A stretch of 61,570 bases of DNA from Ciceribacter sp. T2.26MG-112.2 (lineage in GTDB: Bacteria > Pseudomonadota > Alphaproteobacteria > Rhizobiales > Rhizobiaceae): the NCBI RefSeq assembly GCF_900492205.1, contig NZ_UEYQ01000019.1, forward strand, positions 1 to 61,570, read 5' to 3'. The notes under the pieces are model-generated. The model worked only from the letters and a program-made list of their open reading frames with translations, did no database searches and had not been told where the DNA came from. Below, one piece after another: positions 34,006 through 44,337 of the stretch. Each line of letters opens with the position of its first letter. Within the stretch, counting starts at the first letter, position 1. A program made the translations under genes and the position numbers.

Positions 34006-37000
34006 TGCGCTACGCTGAACTCCAGGTCACCAGTCATTTTTCCTTCCTACGCGGTGCGTCAGGCTGCGATGAGCTGTTCACTACCGCCAAGGCACTCGGT
34101 ATCGAGGCGCTTGGCATCATCGATCGAAACAGCCTTGCCGGGATCGTGCGGGCCTGGGAAGCGGCGAAGGAAACCGGTGTGCGGCTGGTCGTTGGCTGCA
34201 GGCTGGATCTGACGGACGGCACGTCGATGCTGGTCTATCCAACGGACCGGGCCGCCTATTCGAGGCTTTGCCGGCTTCTGTCGCTCGGCAAGGAGCGGGG
34301 CGGCAAGGGGAAATGCATCCTCGATTTGTCAGATGTCGCCCTTTATGCAGAGGGCCTGCTCGCCATCCTGATCCCTGACGAGGCCGACGACGCATGTGCC
34401 GTCCAGCTGCGCAAGGTGAAGGAGATTTTTGGCGACCGCGCCTATATGGCACTGACGCTGCGCCGGCGGCCGAACGACCAACTGCGCCTGCACGAGCTCA
34501 ACACTCTGGCGATCCGGCACAACGTCCGGCCGGTCGTCACCAATGACGTGCTGTTTCACGAGCCGGGCAGGCGGCAATTGCAGGATGTCGTCACCTGCAT
34601 CCGACATCGCACCACCATCGATCAGGCGGGCTTCTTGCGCGAACGGCACGCCGATCGTTTTTTGAAGCCGCCTGAGGAAATGTACCGGCTGTTCATCCGG
34701 TACCCGGAGGCGCTCGCCCGCACCCAAGAGATTGTCGACCGCTGTCGCTTCGACATGAGCGAGCTGACCTACCAGTACCCCGAGGAAGCGATCATCCCCG
34801 GATTGACGGCACAGCAGACGCTGGAGAAGTTCACATGGGAGGGCACGCGCGATCGCTACCCCGAGGGTGTGCCTGACGATGTGGTCAAGACCCTCAATCA
34901 CGAACTCGACCTGATCCGCAAACTCGACTACGCGCCGTATTTCCTGACCGTCTACAGCATCGTGCGCTTTGCGCGATCTCAGGATATTCTCTGCCAGGGC
35001 CGTGGAAGTGCTGCCAATTCCGCCGTCTGTTATGTGCTGGGGATCACGGCGATCGATCCGGCCGCAAACGATCTCTTGTTCGAGCGCTTTATCTCGGAAG
35101 AGCGCGACGAGCCGCCCGACATTGACGTTGATTTCGAACATGCCAGGCGCGAAGAGGTGATCCAGTGGATTTACAAGACCTACGGCCGACAGAAGGCCGC
35201 CCTTTGCGCCACCGTCACCCGCTACCGCGCCAAAGGCGCGCTTCGTGATGTCGGCAAGGTGCTCGGCCTGCCCGAGGATATGATCACGGCGCTGTCTTCA
35301 GGCGTCTGGGGCTGGAGCAAGGAGGGTGTCGGCGAAAAGCAGGTCAATGAGTTGAACATGAACATGTCCGATCGCCGCCTGCGGCTGACATTGGAACTCG
35401 CGCAGCAGCTGATGGGCGCGCCGCGTCATCTGGGCCAGCATCCGGGCGGATTCGTGCTGACCAATGACCGCCTCGACGAATTGGTGCCGATCGAACAGGC
35501 GCGCATGCAGGACCGCCAGACCATTGAGTGGGACAAGGACGACATCGAGGCGCTCAAGTTCATGAAGGTTGATGTGCTGGCCTTGGGAATGCTGACCTGC
35601 ATGGCCAAGGGCTTTGCCCTCTTGCAAGAGCACAAGGGTATAACACTGGATCTCGCCACCATCGAGCCGGAGGATCCGCCGACCTATGCGATGATCCGCA
35701 AGGCCGACACACTCGGCACCTTTCAGATCGAATCCCGAGCGCAGATGTCGATGTTGCCGCGGCTGAAACCTCAGACCTATTATGACCTGGTCATCCAGGT
35801 GGCGATCGTTCGTCCCGGTCCGATCCAGGGCGACATGGTGCATCCATATCTGAGACGGCGCGAAGGCAAGGAAGCGGTCGTCTATCCGAAGCCTGAACTG
35901 GAGGCTGTACTTGGCAAGACGCTGGGCGTGCCGTTATTTCAGGAGAGTGCGATGAAGGTGGCGATCGTCTGTGCCGGCTTTACCGCCGGCGAGGCCGATG
36001 CGCTCAGGCGCTCAATGGCGACATTCAAGTTCACCGGCGGGGTCAGCAAGTTCAAGGACAAGCTTGTCCAGGGGATGGTGAAGAACGGTTACACAGAAGA
36101 GTTTGCCGAGAAGACCTTCTCGCAGCTCGAGGGTTTTGGCTCATATGGCTTTCCCGAGAGCCATGCCGCGTCCTTTGCTCTGATCGCCTACGCCTCATCC
36201 TATCTGAAGTGCCATTATCCGGACGTGTTCTGTGCCGCCCTCATCAATGCGCAACCGATGGGTTTCTATGCGCCAGCGCAGATCGTAACCGACGCCCGGG
36301 CCCACGGGGTAGCGATCCGGCCAATCTGCATCAATCACTCGCGGTGGGATTGCACGCTCGAAGAGATTGAGGAAACCGACAGCCATGCCGTGCGCCTCGG
36401 GATGCGCCTGGTGAAGGGGCTGCCCGAACAGGATGCGGCAAAGATTGCAGTGGCACGTGGCAACGAGCCCTTTGTCTCCATCGATGATATGTGGCGGCGC
36501 GCCGGCGTGTCGTCGGCCTCCCTGGTCAAGTTGGCCGAGGCCGATGCGTTCCGGCCTGCTCTCAAACTTGAACGACGCGATGCGCTCTGGGCGATCAAGG
36601 CCTTGCGCGACGAACCGCTTCCTCTGTTTGCCGCGGCTGCCGACCGCGAGCGGGCGGTGATTGCCGAACAGCAGGAACCGGATGTGGCACTTCGGCAGAT
36701 GACCGAAGGCGCCAATGTCGTCGAGGACTATGGCCATACCGGTGTGACGCTGCGTGCCCATCCGGTCAGCTTCCTGCGCGAAGATCTCATCCGTCGAAAT
36801 ATTGTCACCTGCGCCGAGGCGACATCAGCCCGCGATGGTCGCTGGCTGATGACATCAGGCCTTGTCCTCGTCCGACAGAAACCGGGCAGTGCCAAGGGCG
36901 TGATGTTCATGACCATCGAGGATGAAACGGGTGTTGCCAATGTCGTCGTCTGGCCGAGCCTGTTCGAAAAGCAGCGTCGCGTCGTGCTCGGATCCGCGAT

Positions 37001-37268
37001 GATGGCGATCAACGGCAAGATCCAGCGCGAAGGCGGCGTCGTGCATCTTGTGGCGCAACGGATGTTCGATCTGACCAGCGATCTGGCAAGCCTTGGCGAG
37101 CGGGATACATTCCGGGTGCCCACAGGGCGTGGCGACGAGTTCGCCCATGGTTCACCGGGCAGCCCGGACAGCCGCGAGCGGCCGCCGATGGGCGTCAAGG
37201 CGCGTGAAATTTATGTGCCTGACCTGCACATCGATACGCTGAAGGTGAAAAGCCGGAATTTTCAGTGA
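34005..37268 (+). CDS. dnaE2: Error-prone DNA polymerase III alpha subunit DnaE2
   Basis: A 1087-residue C-family polymerase. It opens with the PHP domain ([18 protein letters not shown]). The catalytic motif [10 protein letters not shown] lies near residue 370 and [12 protein letters not shown] near residue 525, and a C-terminal OB-fold ends it. DnaE2 performs translesion synthesis in the ImuA-ImuB complex. The ATG at 34005 overlaps the imuB stop (TGATG) and gives the standard N terminus; the frame is open upstream but that part has no family match. Its stop overlaps a GTG start of the next small gene. Confidence 0.95.
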   Translation: MRYAELQVTSHFSFLRGASGCDELFTTAKALGIEALGIIDRNSLAGIVRAWEAAKETGVRLVVGCRLDLTDGTSMLVYPTDRAAYSRLCRLLSLGKERGGKGKCILDLSDVALYAEGLLAILIPDEADDACAVQLRKVKEIFGDRAYMALTLRRRPNDQLRLHELNTLAIRHNVRPVVTNDVLFHEPGRRQLQDVVTCIRHRTTIDQAGFLRERHADRFLKPPEEMYRLFIRYPEALARTQEIVDRCRFDMSELTYQYPEEAIIPGLTAQQTLEKFTWEGTRDRYPEGVPDDVVKTLNHELDLIRKLDYAPYFLTVYSIVRFARSQDILCQGRGSAANSAVCYVLGITAIDPAANDLLFERFISEERDEPPDIDVDFEHARREEVIQWIYKTYGRQKAALCATVTRYRAKGALRDVGKVLGLPEDMITALSSGVWGWSKEGVGEKQVNELNMNMSDRRLRLTLELAQQLMGAPRHLGQHPGGFVLTNDRLDELVPIEQARMQDRQTIEWDKDDIEALKFMKVDVLALGMLTCMAKGFALLQEHKGITLDLATIEPEDPPTYAMIRKADTLGTFQIESRAQMSMLPRLKPQTYYDLVIQVAIVRPGPIQGDMVHPYLRRREGKEAVVYPKPELEAVLGKTLGVPLFQESAMKVAIVCAGFTAGEADALRRSMATFKFTGGVSKFKDKLVQGMVKNGYTEEFAEKTFSQLEGFGSYGFPESHAASFALIAYASSYLKCHYPDVFCAALINAQPMGFYAPAQIVTDARAHGVAIRPICINHSRWDCTLEEIEETDSHAVRLGMRLVKGLPEQDAAKIAVARGNEPFVSIDDMWRRAGVSSASLVKLAEADAFRPALKLERRDALWAIKALRDEPLPLFAAAADRERAVIAEQQEPDVALRQMTEGANVVEDYGHTGVTLRAHPVSFLREDLIRRNIVTCAEATSARDGRWLMTSGLVLVRQKPGSAKGVMFMTIEDETGVANVVVWPSLFEKQRRVVLGSAMMAINGKIQREGGVVHLVAQRMFDLTSDLASLGERDTFRVPTGRGDEFAHGSPGSPDSRERPPMGVKAREIYVPDLHIDTLKVKSRNFQ

Positions 37269-37477
37269 GTGCGGTGGGCGGCTACAGAGGAGATGCGGTC
37301 AAAAGCAAGGCGACAGGGACAGTGAGCGCCGATGAGGCTGTCATTAAACAAGCCGATGCGCTTGTTGGCAGAGAGGCGGCGTTAGCGGTCGCCTATTGTG
37401 GGCTGGATGCGTGGCTCGAGAATGATAAGGTCGAGTTTCGTCGCTCCGCAAGGGTGTTTAGAAGGCTGAGAAACTAA
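37265..37477 (+). CDS. Small hypothetical protein after dnaE2
   Basis: A 70-residue frame starts at a GTG overlapping the dnaE2 stop by four bases. Its C-terminal half ([20 protein letters not shown], then RRLRN) looks like a compact helical unit and is written in ordinary coding composition. I do not know its function. Translational coupling to the mutagenesis cassette is the only context. It may be real, but the first 25 residues are low-complexity. Confidence 0.45.
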   Translation: MSAVGGYRGDAVKSKATGTVSADEAVIKQADALVGREAALAVAYCGLDAWLENDKVEFRRSARVFRRLRN

Positions 37478-37491
37478 ATGGAGCCGGCGGA

Positions 37492-37689
37492 TTACTTTTG
37501 AACATCAATCTTGTTATTGTTCGCGCGAGCCATCCACCCCAGTTCCCGGCATTTCTGTTCTCCGGCAAAGACTGCTTCGGATTGGGTGGAAAAGGGGCCT
37601 GGCAGGTCAATTAGGCTTCCGCGAAAAATGATCATCGCGCGTTTGCCAACGACATCGAAGATGATCTGCATTCCTGGTTCGTATGTCAT
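37492..37689 (-). CDS. Small hypothetical protein coupled to the MFS gene
   Basis: A 65-residue frame whose ATG immediately follows the MFS stop codon (TGA ATG), so it is probably co-translated. It has a beta-rich middle (MQIIFDVVGKRAMIIFRGSL) followed by an Ala/Glu helix and a basic end. There is no membrane segment and no recognised family. It ends only 15 bases from the convergent dnaE2-linked small gene. Confidence 0.5.
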   Translation of the reverse strand: MTYEPGMQIIFDVVGKRAMIIFRGSLIDLPGPFSTQSEAVFAGEQKCRELGWMARANNNKIDVQK

Positions 37690-38922
37690 TCATCGGCCTT
37701 CATCATCATATTGTCCGATCTCCTCGCTGGATTTTCGCCTGACCCAAAGTGTCAGCGCTGAAGCGATTAACGTGTAAACGCAGCAGCCGAGCGCCTGCCA
37801 TGACAGCGGTATGCCAGCGTCGATCAACAGACCCATCATGATCGGTGATGCTCCGCTGGCGACAACCATCCCGGCCTCGACTGAGGAGCGGACGCGAGCG
37901 AGTTCGCGTGTTCCGAACAGATCGACCCAAAGCGCTGTTGCCAGCGTGGAGCCCAGAGCCATCGATACTGCCATCAGAACCATGTAAACGGGCGCTATCC
38001 ATGGTGCGCTGACAAGACCGAGTACAAGCATTGCCAAGGCCTGCGGCAACAGGAACACGGGCAGCAAGCTCTTCGGCCCGATTTTGTCAATGATGGGTCC
38101 AATGACAACAGATGCTACCGCCTGGACAATGGCGAAGGCGGCAAAGCTTGCGGCCACCGTGGAAATATCCCAGCCCTTCTGCTCGGCAAGACGCGCCTGG
38201 TGGAAAAAGAAGCCGGTGACAATGAACGGCCCGGCGAGCACAGCCGGCAAGGTCAACAGGAGACGGGCATCGCGCCAGAGAGCCTTTGCCTTCTGATCGC
38301 CTTTGCGAGGTTTGTCTTTCCGGCTCCGGATTGCCTGGTCCCCGGGTCGCGGCAGAAAGATCAAGGCGACCGATACGCCGGCTATAACGAGACCCGCGTT
38401 GATCATCCAGGCGGTACGCCAGCCAAGATGTTCCATCATGGTCACTCCGGCGATCGGGAAAAGGCCTTGTGCAACGGATAGGCCGAGTGCGATGAGACCG
38501 AGCGCCTTTCCGGCATCCTGCGGGAACGCGCGCGCCGTCGCAGTCAATGCGGTGTGCGTCATCAAGCCCTGTCCACCGAGACGTAGAAAATAGAAGGCCA
38601 CTGCCAGCATGACGAAATTGGCGCTGACAGAAACGAGAATGCAGGCCGTGGCGAGAAGTAATGCCACGCACCAGGTGAAACGACGCACGGTCGTGTAATC
38701 GATAAGCCGGCCGGCCCAGGTCAGGGTCAATGCGCTCAGGAAGGTGCCGGCCGCATAGGTCGCCCCGAGGCCACCGTCGCTGAGGCTGAAGGCTTCGCGG
38801 AAGTACGAGCCCGATACGGAGACGAAGTAGGTCTGCCCGAAGCTCGAGAGCGCCATCAGCAGGGCACCGAACAGGAGCTGCTGCCAGTTGAGGCTGGCGA
38901 AACCAATATAGGACCGGAACAT
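37690..38922 (-). CDS. MFS transporter, 410 residues
   Basis: About twelve hydrophobic segments, a cytoplasmic loop rich in Lys and Arg in the middle (RPGDQAIRSRKDKPRKGDQK) and the typical AGRLIDYTTVRRF loop 2-3 motif near residue 70 mark a major facilitator. It has the usual length of two six-helix bundles. The substrate cannot be told from sequence. It is transcribed away from the stress-gene block and ends against the small coupled gene. Confidence 0.85.
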   Translation of the reverse strand: MFRSYIGFASLNWQQLLFGALLMALSSFGQTYFVSVSGSYFREAFSLSDGGLGATYAAGTFLSALTLTWAGRLIDYTTVRRFTWCVALLLATACILVSVSANFVMLAVAFYFLRLGGQGLMTHTALTATARAFPQDAGKALGLIALGLSVAQGLFPIAGVTMMEHLGWRTAWMINAGLVIAGVSVALIFLPRPGDQAIRSRKDKPRKGDQKAKALWRDARLLLTLPAVLAGPFIVTGFFFHQARLAEQKGWDISTVAASFAAFAIVQAVASVVIGPIIDKIGPKSLLPVFLLPQALAMLVLGLVSAPWIAPVYMVLMAVSMALGSTLATALWVDLFGTRELARVRSSVEAGMVVASGASPIMMGLLIDAGIPLSWQALGCCVYTLIASALTLWVRRKSSEEIGQYDDEGR

Positions 38923-39044
38923 TTCTCGTCATCCAAAGCGGTGTACGCCAGAGGCCAAAGACCGGGCGCTTCAAAACGTGGGGAGGGGATTGGACTTGCG
39001 ATTGTAACAAGCTTTAGCAGGATACCAGACCCTACGGGGCTCCG

Positions 39045-39587
39045 TCACTCTTCCTCTGATGACTTTGAGCTTGATTTCTCTACCGCCAAGTCCGCAACCA
39101 AAGTTGCCAGGTCGACGAAAGTGTTCGCGGCTTCGATGAGGATCGACGGCGGCGCAATGGTGTCGGGAGCGTTGAGGGTCGAAACCAATGTCACCTTGAT
39201 GTCGTATTCCCGCAGCGCCTCGAACATGGGCACAAGCTTCGCGTCTGCCGCGACGATAATCACGTGGTCACCGGGTTCGGCCAGAAGGATTGCGTCGACG
39301 GCGATCTGGACGAGGTTGGTGCCATACCGCTCGCGTGGCTCACCCTTCTTATGGGTACGACCCCTGACGGAAAAACCGTTGTGTTCCAGCCAACCGAACA
39401 ACGAGCGGAGACGCTCGGCTTCATTGTCATCACGGGCATCACGATAGTAGTTCGATTGGCTGATCGGCGATCCGCCGCTTGCAACCTGTGCCAGTTTTTT
39501 CAGATCAAGAGGCGTTTCAAATACCGACCGCAAGCGGTCATAGTGGCTTCCGTCAATCAGAAAGAGGGTCTGTTGTTCTCGCGACAT
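39045..39587 (-). CDS. NYN-domain (PIN-like) ribonuclease, LabA/DUF88 type
   Basis: A 180-residue protein. The NYN hallmarks are LFLIDGSHYDRLRSVF at the N terminus (first acidic residue), VQIAVDAILLAEPGDH near residue 105 (second acidic cluster) and VIIVAADAKLVPMFEALRE near residue 120. These form a PIN-like metal-dependent RNase site. The start at 39587 has AGGAGCG six bases upstream, which is better than an upstream frame start. A truncated relative lies at 53907. It is the last gene of the SulP-Usp-DksA-NYN run. Confidence 0.85.
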   Translation of the reverse strand: MSREQQTLFLIDGSHYDRLRSVFETPLDLKKLAQVASGGSPISQSNYYRDARDDNEAERLRSLFGWLEHNGFSVRGRTHKKGEPRERYGTNLVQIAVDAILLAEPGDHVIIVAADAKLVPMFEALREYDIKVTLVSTLNAPDTIAPPSILIEAANTFVDLATLVADLAVEKSSSKSSEEE

Positions 39588-39624
39588 GAATCGCTCCTTT
39601 TTTCCTTGCCAACGCTTGCACCAG

Positions 39625-39972
39625 TTAAGGCGCACAACGCACGCAGGCCTCGAATGTGGGGTCTATCTCCAGCCGTCGCACGGCAATCGGTTCCCCGCAC
39701 CCAGCGCAATAGCCAAATTCGCCATCACGGATACGGATCAAGGCCCGTTCAATCGCAACTTTCCGGTGCTGGCGGCGGCGCGTGATATCCTGCGCCATGG
39801 CCTGCTGCTGCATTGCGTCCATGCGAGACAATCGCCCGACGCTCTGTTGGTCGAGCTCGACCGGAGCGCGGTATTCACGACTTTCGTCAATTAGCCGAAC
39901 CGTCTCAACCAGTTCTTGTTCGAGACGATTCTTGAACATCTCGACGACATCGCGATCCTCGATAGTCTTCAT
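39625..39972 (-). CDS. TraR/DksA-type zinc-finger protein
   Basis: A 115-residue protein. A coiled-coil N-terminal half is followed by a C4 zinc finger, CAGCGEPIAVRRLEIDPTFE, then CVRCAP at the very end. Four cysteines are present, as in canonical DksA/TraR fingers. Such proteins enter the RNA polymerase secondary channel, and short versions are common on rhizobial replicons. It lies between the Usp and NYN genes on the same strand with short gaps, so it is probably part of that stress operon. Confidence 0.88.
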   Translation of the reverse strand: MKTIEDRDVVEMFKNRLEQELVETVRLIDESREYRAPVELDQQSVGRLSRMDAMQQQAMAQDITRRRQHRKVAIERALIRIRDGEFGYCAGCGEPIAVRRLEIDPTFEACVRCAP

Positions 39973-40021
39973 GGTTCTCCTCCGGATAAGAGGGCGGACA
40001 AAGCGCCCGCCCGTCCTGATC

Positions 40022-40876
40022 TCAGCGGAAGATGACGACCGGCACCTTGCAGGATCGGATCATCTCCGTGGTGGTCGAGCCGATGAAGAGGGAGCGCAGC
40101 CGCGAATGGCTATAGGCACCCATGGCGAGAAGGTCGAAACCTTCCTTTTCCACCATGTCCGAGATCACCTTGTCGGCCGCGCCCTGCACGAGGGCGACTT
40201 CCGGCGCGTAACCTGCGGCCTTCAGGAGCACAGCCGCGTCATCGAGCTTCTTGCGATTGTCGGGCGTATCCGCACCGGCCATCACGACCTTGCAACCGAG
40301 ACCGTCGAGGATCGGGCTGCGCGACACCTGGTCCACCGTCTTCATGGCCATTGTGCCGCCGTCATAGGCGATCAGCAGCTTGCCCACTGGCTTGAAGGCG
40401 CGCGAGGCAATGACGATTGCCTTATGGGTCGAGCGCACGACACGTTCCAGGTTGGATCCGAGATGGCCCTTGGCGAAGTCAGCGCCCTCGCCACGCTTGC
40501 CGATGACGATGATGTCGGCGTAGGCCTCGAACTCCAGCACGGTGTCGACGAGATCGCCGTTGCGAAGCTTCGTCTCGACGTTTGCAACACCAGCCTCGTT
40601 GAGCCGGGCCTTTGCTTCGTCCAGCAAAAGACGCCCACGCTTGTGGGCGACCTTGGCCTTCTGCGCATCAAGTTCGGCCAGTTCCTCAAGAAGCGCAGTG
40701 CGGGCACCAAGGCCAATATTGCCACTGAGGTTGACCGGCTCAGAGGCGAGATCGCGCCTGCCGATGACGTGGAGAAGCTCCACCGTCACTTCGGCCTTTC
40801 CGGCTATCCAGGCAATGTGGTCGCATACGCTCTGGGCGTAGGGCGATCCGTCGATCAGTCCGAGTATTCTTGTCAT
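40022..40876 (-). CDS. Tandem universal stress protein, copy 1
   Basis: A 284-residue protein made of two UspA domains. The first has the nucleotide-binding loop GKRGEGADFAKGHLGS near residue 130; the second ends with GAYSHSRLRSLFIGSTTTE near residue 255, both of the G-2x-G-9x-G-S/T type. It starts 14 bases after the SulP stop, so it is co-expressed with that transporter. A nearly identical copy lies in opposite orientation at 47760-48614. The role is presumably stress or anion-transport related; no direct clue to the ligand. Confidence 0.9.
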   Translation of the reverse strand: MTRILGLIDGSPYAQSVCDHIAWIAGKAEVTVELLHVIGRRDLASEPVNLSGNIGLGARTALLEELAELDAQKAKVAHKRGRLLLDEAKARLNEAGVANVETKLRNGDLVDTVLEFEAYADIIVIGKRGEGADFAKGHLGSNLERVVRSTHKAIVIASRAFKPVGKLLIAYDGGTMAMKTVDQVSRSPILDGLGCKVVMAGADTPDNRKKLDDAAVLLKAAGYAPEVALVQGAADKVISDMVEKEGFDLLAMGAYSHSRLRSLFIGSTTTEMIRSCKVPVVIFR

Positions 40877-40889
40877 TTTTGATCCTCCC

Positions 40890-42395
40890 TCAGTGGCCCA
40901 TCAGGCGTTCCATCGCGCCCGGCTTGTCATGAATGGCGAGCTTGTCGACGATGGTTTCGCTGGCCTGATTGAGTCCGATAATCTCGACATCGGCGCCTTC
41001 GCGGCGGAACTTGAGCACGATCATGTCCAGTGCCGCGACGCTGGAAATATCCCAGATATGGGCGTGGGTGACATCGATGGTGACCTTGTCGAGTGACTCC
41101 TTGAAGTCGAAGGCCTTGTTGAAATCGTCGACTGAAGCGAAGAACACCTGTCCTTCAACTGTGTAGGTACGATGTGCGCCATCAGCCGACAAAGCCGAGG
41201 TGATGCGAAAGATTTGCGATATCTTCCAGGCGAAGAATACGGCAGACAGCAGCACGCCGATCAGAACGCCAATGGCGAGATTGTGGGTGTAAACGACGCC
41301 TACCACGGTCGCCAGCATGACGATGGAAGACGAGCGGGGGTGATCCTTCAGGTTCTTGATCGAGGACCAGGAGAAGGTACCGATCGACACCATGATCATG
41401 ATCGCCACCAGCGCTGCCATCGGGATCTGGCTGACGAGATCGCCGAGCACCAGGATCATGAACAGCAGGAAGACGCCGGCGCAGAATGTCGAGAGCCGTC
41501 CCCGGCCGCCTGATTTGACGTTGATGATCGACTGGCCGATCATCGCGCAACCCGCCATGCCGCCGATGAAGCCGGTTGCCGTGTTGGCGATGCCCTGGCC
41601 AATACATTCACGGTTCTTGTCGCTCGGAGTGTCGGTCAGATCATCAACGATCTGCGCCGTCATCAGAGATTCCAGAAGACCCACGGCTGCCACTGCCACG
41701 GAATACGGCAGGATGATCATCAGCGTTTCGAGGTTGAACGGGATCTGCGGAATGAGGAATATCGGCAAGGTGGAGGGCAACTCACCCATGTCGCCGACAG
41801 TGCGGATGTCGAAACCGAAACCGATCGACAAGGCCGTCAGAACGACGATGCAGACCAGTGGCGAAGGCACTGCCTTCGTCACGTATGGGAAGAGGTAGAT
41901 GATCCCCAGGCCGGCCGCGACCAGGATGTAAGTGAGCATAGGAACGTTCGTCAGTTCCGGCAACTGCGCCATGAAGATCAGGATCGCCAGGGCATTGACG
42001 AAGCCTGTCATGACGGACTTCGACACGAAGCGCATGAGATAACCAAGGCGGAAGATGCCGGCAACAATCTGCAGAAGGCCAGCGAGCACGGTGGCTGCCA
42101 GCAAGTATTGGAGGCCATGATCCCGCACCAGCGTCACCATGAGGACCGCGGTTGCAGCGGTTGCGGCAGAAATCATGCCAGGTCGGCCGCCGACAAAAGC
42201 GATCAGCACCGCGATCGAGAAGGACGCGTAAAGGCCGATCTTCGGATCAACGCCTGCAATGATCGAAAAAGCAATGGCTTCGGGGATGAGCGCGAGTGCT
42301 ACAACAAGGCCAGCTAGGACATCCGCTCGGATGTTGCCGAACCATTCGGCTTTCAGGTTTCCTATGAAATCGCGGTTCAATTTTTTGGTCTCCAT
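40890..42395 (-). CDS. SulP-family anion transporter with STAS domain, copy 1
   Basis: A 501-residue membrane protein of the SulP/SLC26 family. The membrane core begins [20 protein letters not shown] and contains ten or more hydrophobic helices. A C-terminal STAS domain of about 100 residues follows ([20 protein letters not shown]). The anion (sulfate, bicarbonate or other) cannot be set. The last 150 residues are identical to copy 2 except for one Gly/Ser change, whereas the first 20 differ, which suggests recent duplication or gene conversion. It is followed by its own Usp gene. Confidence 0.9.
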   Translation of the reverse strand: METKKLNRDFIGNLKAEWFGNIRADVLAGLVVALALIPEAIAFSIIAGVDPKIGLYASFSIAVLIAFVGGRPGMISAATAATAVLMVTLVRDHGLQYLLAATVLAGLLQIVAGIFRLGYLMRFVSKSVMTGFVNALAILIFMAQLPELTNVPMLTYILVAAGLGIIYLFPYVTKAVPSPLVCIVVLTALSIGFGFDIRTVGDMGELPSTLPIFLIPQIPFNLETLMIILPYSVAVAAVGLLESLMTAQIVDDLTDTPSDKNRECIGQGIANTATGFIGGMAGCAMIGQSIINVKSGGRGRLSTFCAGVFLLFMILVLGDLVSQIPMAALVAIMIMVSIGTFSWSSIKNLKDHPRSSSIVMLATVVGVVYTHNLAIGVLIGVLLSAVFFAWKISQIFRITSALSADGAHRTYTVEGQVFFASVDDFNKAFDFKESLDKVTIDVTHAHIWDISSVAALDMIVLKFRREGADVEIIGLNQASETIVDKLAIHDKPGAMERLMGH

Positions 42396-42554
42396 GCCGG
42401 CGACGATGGGAGGCGGTCGATCCGGGAGTTCATGTCGTTAATCATTGAGGTCACGCACACGGATACGATCACGTCGCTACAGCTCTGGCCCGGAAGCGGC
42501 TTAATGCTTCGGGAGCTCCATAAGGAACTGAACAATGATGGCGATGCAGGGATC

Positions 42555-42608
42555 TTGTGGGTTGCCGGGGGATGGGCGCCCGGAGAAGCCACCCGCAGAG
42601 CGGGTCCG
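42555..42608 (-). repeat. Dispersed 50-bp GC-rich repeat, copy A
   Basis: Read on the minus strand, this shares a GGACCCGC...GCGGGTGGCTTC hairpin and a following TCCGGGCGCC-ATCCCCCGGC block with copy B at 44646-44697, which is in the opposite orientation. The rest of the 295-base gap between the SulP gene and the next gene shows no coding sequence I trust. Confidence 0.6.
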
Positions 42609-42690
42609 TTGACTACGGCAATATTGCGGCAATCCGGTTTGGAATCAAGCAAAAAGTCACCGAGCCACGCTATGCCGCCGGATGACGTCC

Positions 42691-43494
42691 TTAGACCTGT
42701 GCCACATAGACGGATTGGATCGCTTCGTTTTCTTGTAGGGGGTTATAAAAACGCACCTCTTCTGCCCTCGCTTCGCTGAAGACGTTACGAAGGGTTTGCG
42801 TAAAGCTCTCTTCGGGTGGTTCATTCGACCAAAGTGCAAAAATCCCCCCGGGCTTCATCTGCTCACGCAGGCCGGAGAGCCCATCGACAGTGTAAAATTC
42901 AAGGTTGGCGGGATGGAGGACCTTGCTGGGAGAATGGTCGACGTCGAGCAGTATCGCGTCGAAGCGGCGACCCGGACATTCCGGGTCAAAGGCGTTCCCC
43001 TTTTTAGCCATGTCGAAGAAGCTCCCATGGATCAAGCGTGTCCGCGGATCGCTTACGATTGCGTTGCTGAGCGGAAGCAGCCCGTCATTGTGCCACTCGA
43101 TCACTTCCCGGAGCGCGTCGACAACCAGCAACGATTGAACCCGCGCGTCGTCCAGCGCGGCAGCAGCGGTATAGCCGAGGCCAAGGCCGCCAACCACGAC
43201 ATCCAGAACCCTGTCCGTGCCGAAGGCATTGAGCGCAATCGTCGCCAGCGCCTTTTCGGATGTGGTGAACTTGCTCGACATGAGAAAGTCATCGCCAAGC
43301 TTGATTTCGTAGATTTCCTCGCCTGAAACGGGATCCATACGCCATCGCAAAGTCAACGCACCAAGAGGTGTGGGTCTGTAATCGAGTTCCTTGAAAAAGC
43401 GGCTCACGAGAAGTTCCTTTGAATGCACCCAGCGAAACGTCACTTTTTCGAAACTGGCGGGATGGGTTGATATAATTTCGCCTGCCGCTATCAT
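42691..43494 (-). CDS. Spermidine-synthase-like methyltransferase-fold protein
   Basis: About 267 residues with a Rossmann-type core: VLDVVVGGLGLGYTAAAAL near residue 100, LLVVDALREVIEWH (acidic end of strand 2), and FDAILLDVDHSP near residue 185. The layout follows polyamine aminopropyltransferases and their uncharacterised relatives. The DVDHSP replaces the usual catalytic D-x-x-D-P, so real spermidine synthase activity is doubtful. I prefer the ATG at 43494; the frame is open to 43632, but that extension is Pro/Ser-rich, contains a hairpin and overlaps the preceding macro-domain gene. Confidence 0.72.
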   Translation of the reverse strand: MIAAGEIISTHPASFEKVTFRWVHSKELLVSRFFKELDYRPTPLGALTLRWRMDPVSGEEIYEIKLGDDFLMSSKFTTSEKALATIALNAFGTDRVLDVVVGGLGLGYTAAAALDDARVQSLLVVDALREVIEWHNDGLLPLSNAIVSDPRTRLIHGSFFDMAKKGNAFDPECPGRRFDAILLDVDHSPSKVLHPANLEFYTVDGLSGLREQMKPGGIFALWSNEPPEESFTQTLRNVFSEARAEEVRFYNPLQENEAIQSVYVAQV

Positions 43495-43564
43495 TGGCGG
43501 CAAGATATTTGTCTCCAGCGTTGACCACGGAGGTACTGGCAACGGTGTCGAGACGGATGAGGAA

Positions 43565-43594
43565 GGTCGGGCTTTGTCCCGGCCTTTTGCTTTT
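43565..43594 (+). terminator. Terminator-like hairpin between macro and spermidine-synthase-like genes
   Basis: GGTCGGG/CCCGGCC (43565-43571 and 43578-43584, extendable by AA/TT) is followed by TTTTGCTTTT on the plus strand. No plus-strand gene precedes it, so it may act as a leader structure for the minus-strand gene, where it lacks a T-run. Confidence 0.35.
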
Positions 43595-43603
43595 ATATTT
43601 TCA

Positions 43604-44125
43604 TCAGATGGACACTGACCTGGGCTCTGCAAGCGTCGCTGCTGCTTGGATGAGGTAACGGGGCAGGGTGTTCAGTTCCAGAGCGCTTGCCAGAGCGAAA
43701 CGGATAACACGGAGATTTCGACAACGGCGAGCATGATCTGCGACGACTGCGGCGGCAATCTGCGCAGCGAGCGGGATAGGGATTTTTTTGGACATTCCGG
43801 CAGCCAGCGGAAACGCAACCGACCGAACTTCGTGGTTCTCGCAAAGCGCGACCGCATTGGCGAGGCAGCATTTGAAGACTTCGACAGCGAGACGGTCATC
43901 AAGGGAGTCGGGACCACTTGCAATAATTCGGTAACGACCCGAAAAGCCTGGCAATTGCTCCAGCAGTGCCTGTCCCGGGCGAAGCTCGCTTTTCGATAGT
44001 GGTTCTTGTCCTGCTGCGATTTCTCCTGATTTGGACGTATAATAGAAAAGTGCAGCGACATCGCTCTGGTGATCGACGTCACTCTGGACGCATTCGACTA
44101 AAATATCTCCCACGACGATCCTCAC
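43604..44125 (-). CDS. Divergent macro-domain protein
   Basis: A 173-residue protein. It starts MRIVVGDILVECVQSDVDH, in the place of the usual I-x-x-G-D-I-T/L motif, with GQALLEQLPGFSGRYRIIAS in the middle and SVAFPLAAGMSKKIPIPLAA near residue 125, the expected ADP-ribose-binding loops. The canonical NAAN is replaced by the SDVDHQSD segment, so ADP-ribose hydrolysis is uncertain and simple binding is possible. Its ATG overlaps the stop of the small upstream gene (ATGA). Together with the RES and NYN genes nearby it suggests NAD or nucleotide-signal processing, but this is inference. Confidence 0.72.
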   Translation of the reverse strand: MRIVVGDILVECVQSDVDHQSDVAALFYYTSKSGEIAAGQEPLSKSELRPGQALLEQLPGFSGRYRIIASGPDSLDDRLAVEVFKCCLANAVALCENHEVRSVAFPLAAGMSKKIPIPLAAQIAAAVVADHARRCRNLRVIRFALASALELNTLPRYLIQAAATLAEPRSVSI

Positions 44126-44337
44126 TGCGTTGCTCCCCTCTTGCTGCGGTTCGCGAGCGGCCGGCGTTTGGCATTCGCGCGCGTTAAGTGCTCAATTTTC
44201 TGGGAAAGCGCATGGTCATCCAGTGCTCTTGTCGCAGGAACAAGTTGCTTGACCTGCGCCGGCGTAATGTCTGGCTTGCCGATTAAAAGTCGCGAGATCA
44301 GACGATCGTCACTGGAATTGGTGAGTGTAGAGCTCAT
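44122..44337 (-). CDS. Small basic hypothetical protein coupled to the macro gene
   Basis: A 71-residue frame beginning SSTLTNSSDDRLISRLLIG, with a basic C terminus (ANAKRRPLANRSKRGATQ). The ATG at 44337 has GGAGGG eight bases upstream, which I prefer to the longer frame start at 44415. Its stop overlaps the macro-domain start, so the two are translated together. No family recognised; the basic tail could bind nucleic acid. Confidence 0.5.
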   Translation of the reverse strand: MSSTLTNSSDDRLISRLLIGKPDITPAQVKQLVPATRALDDHALSQKIEHLTRANAKRRPLANRSKRGATQ

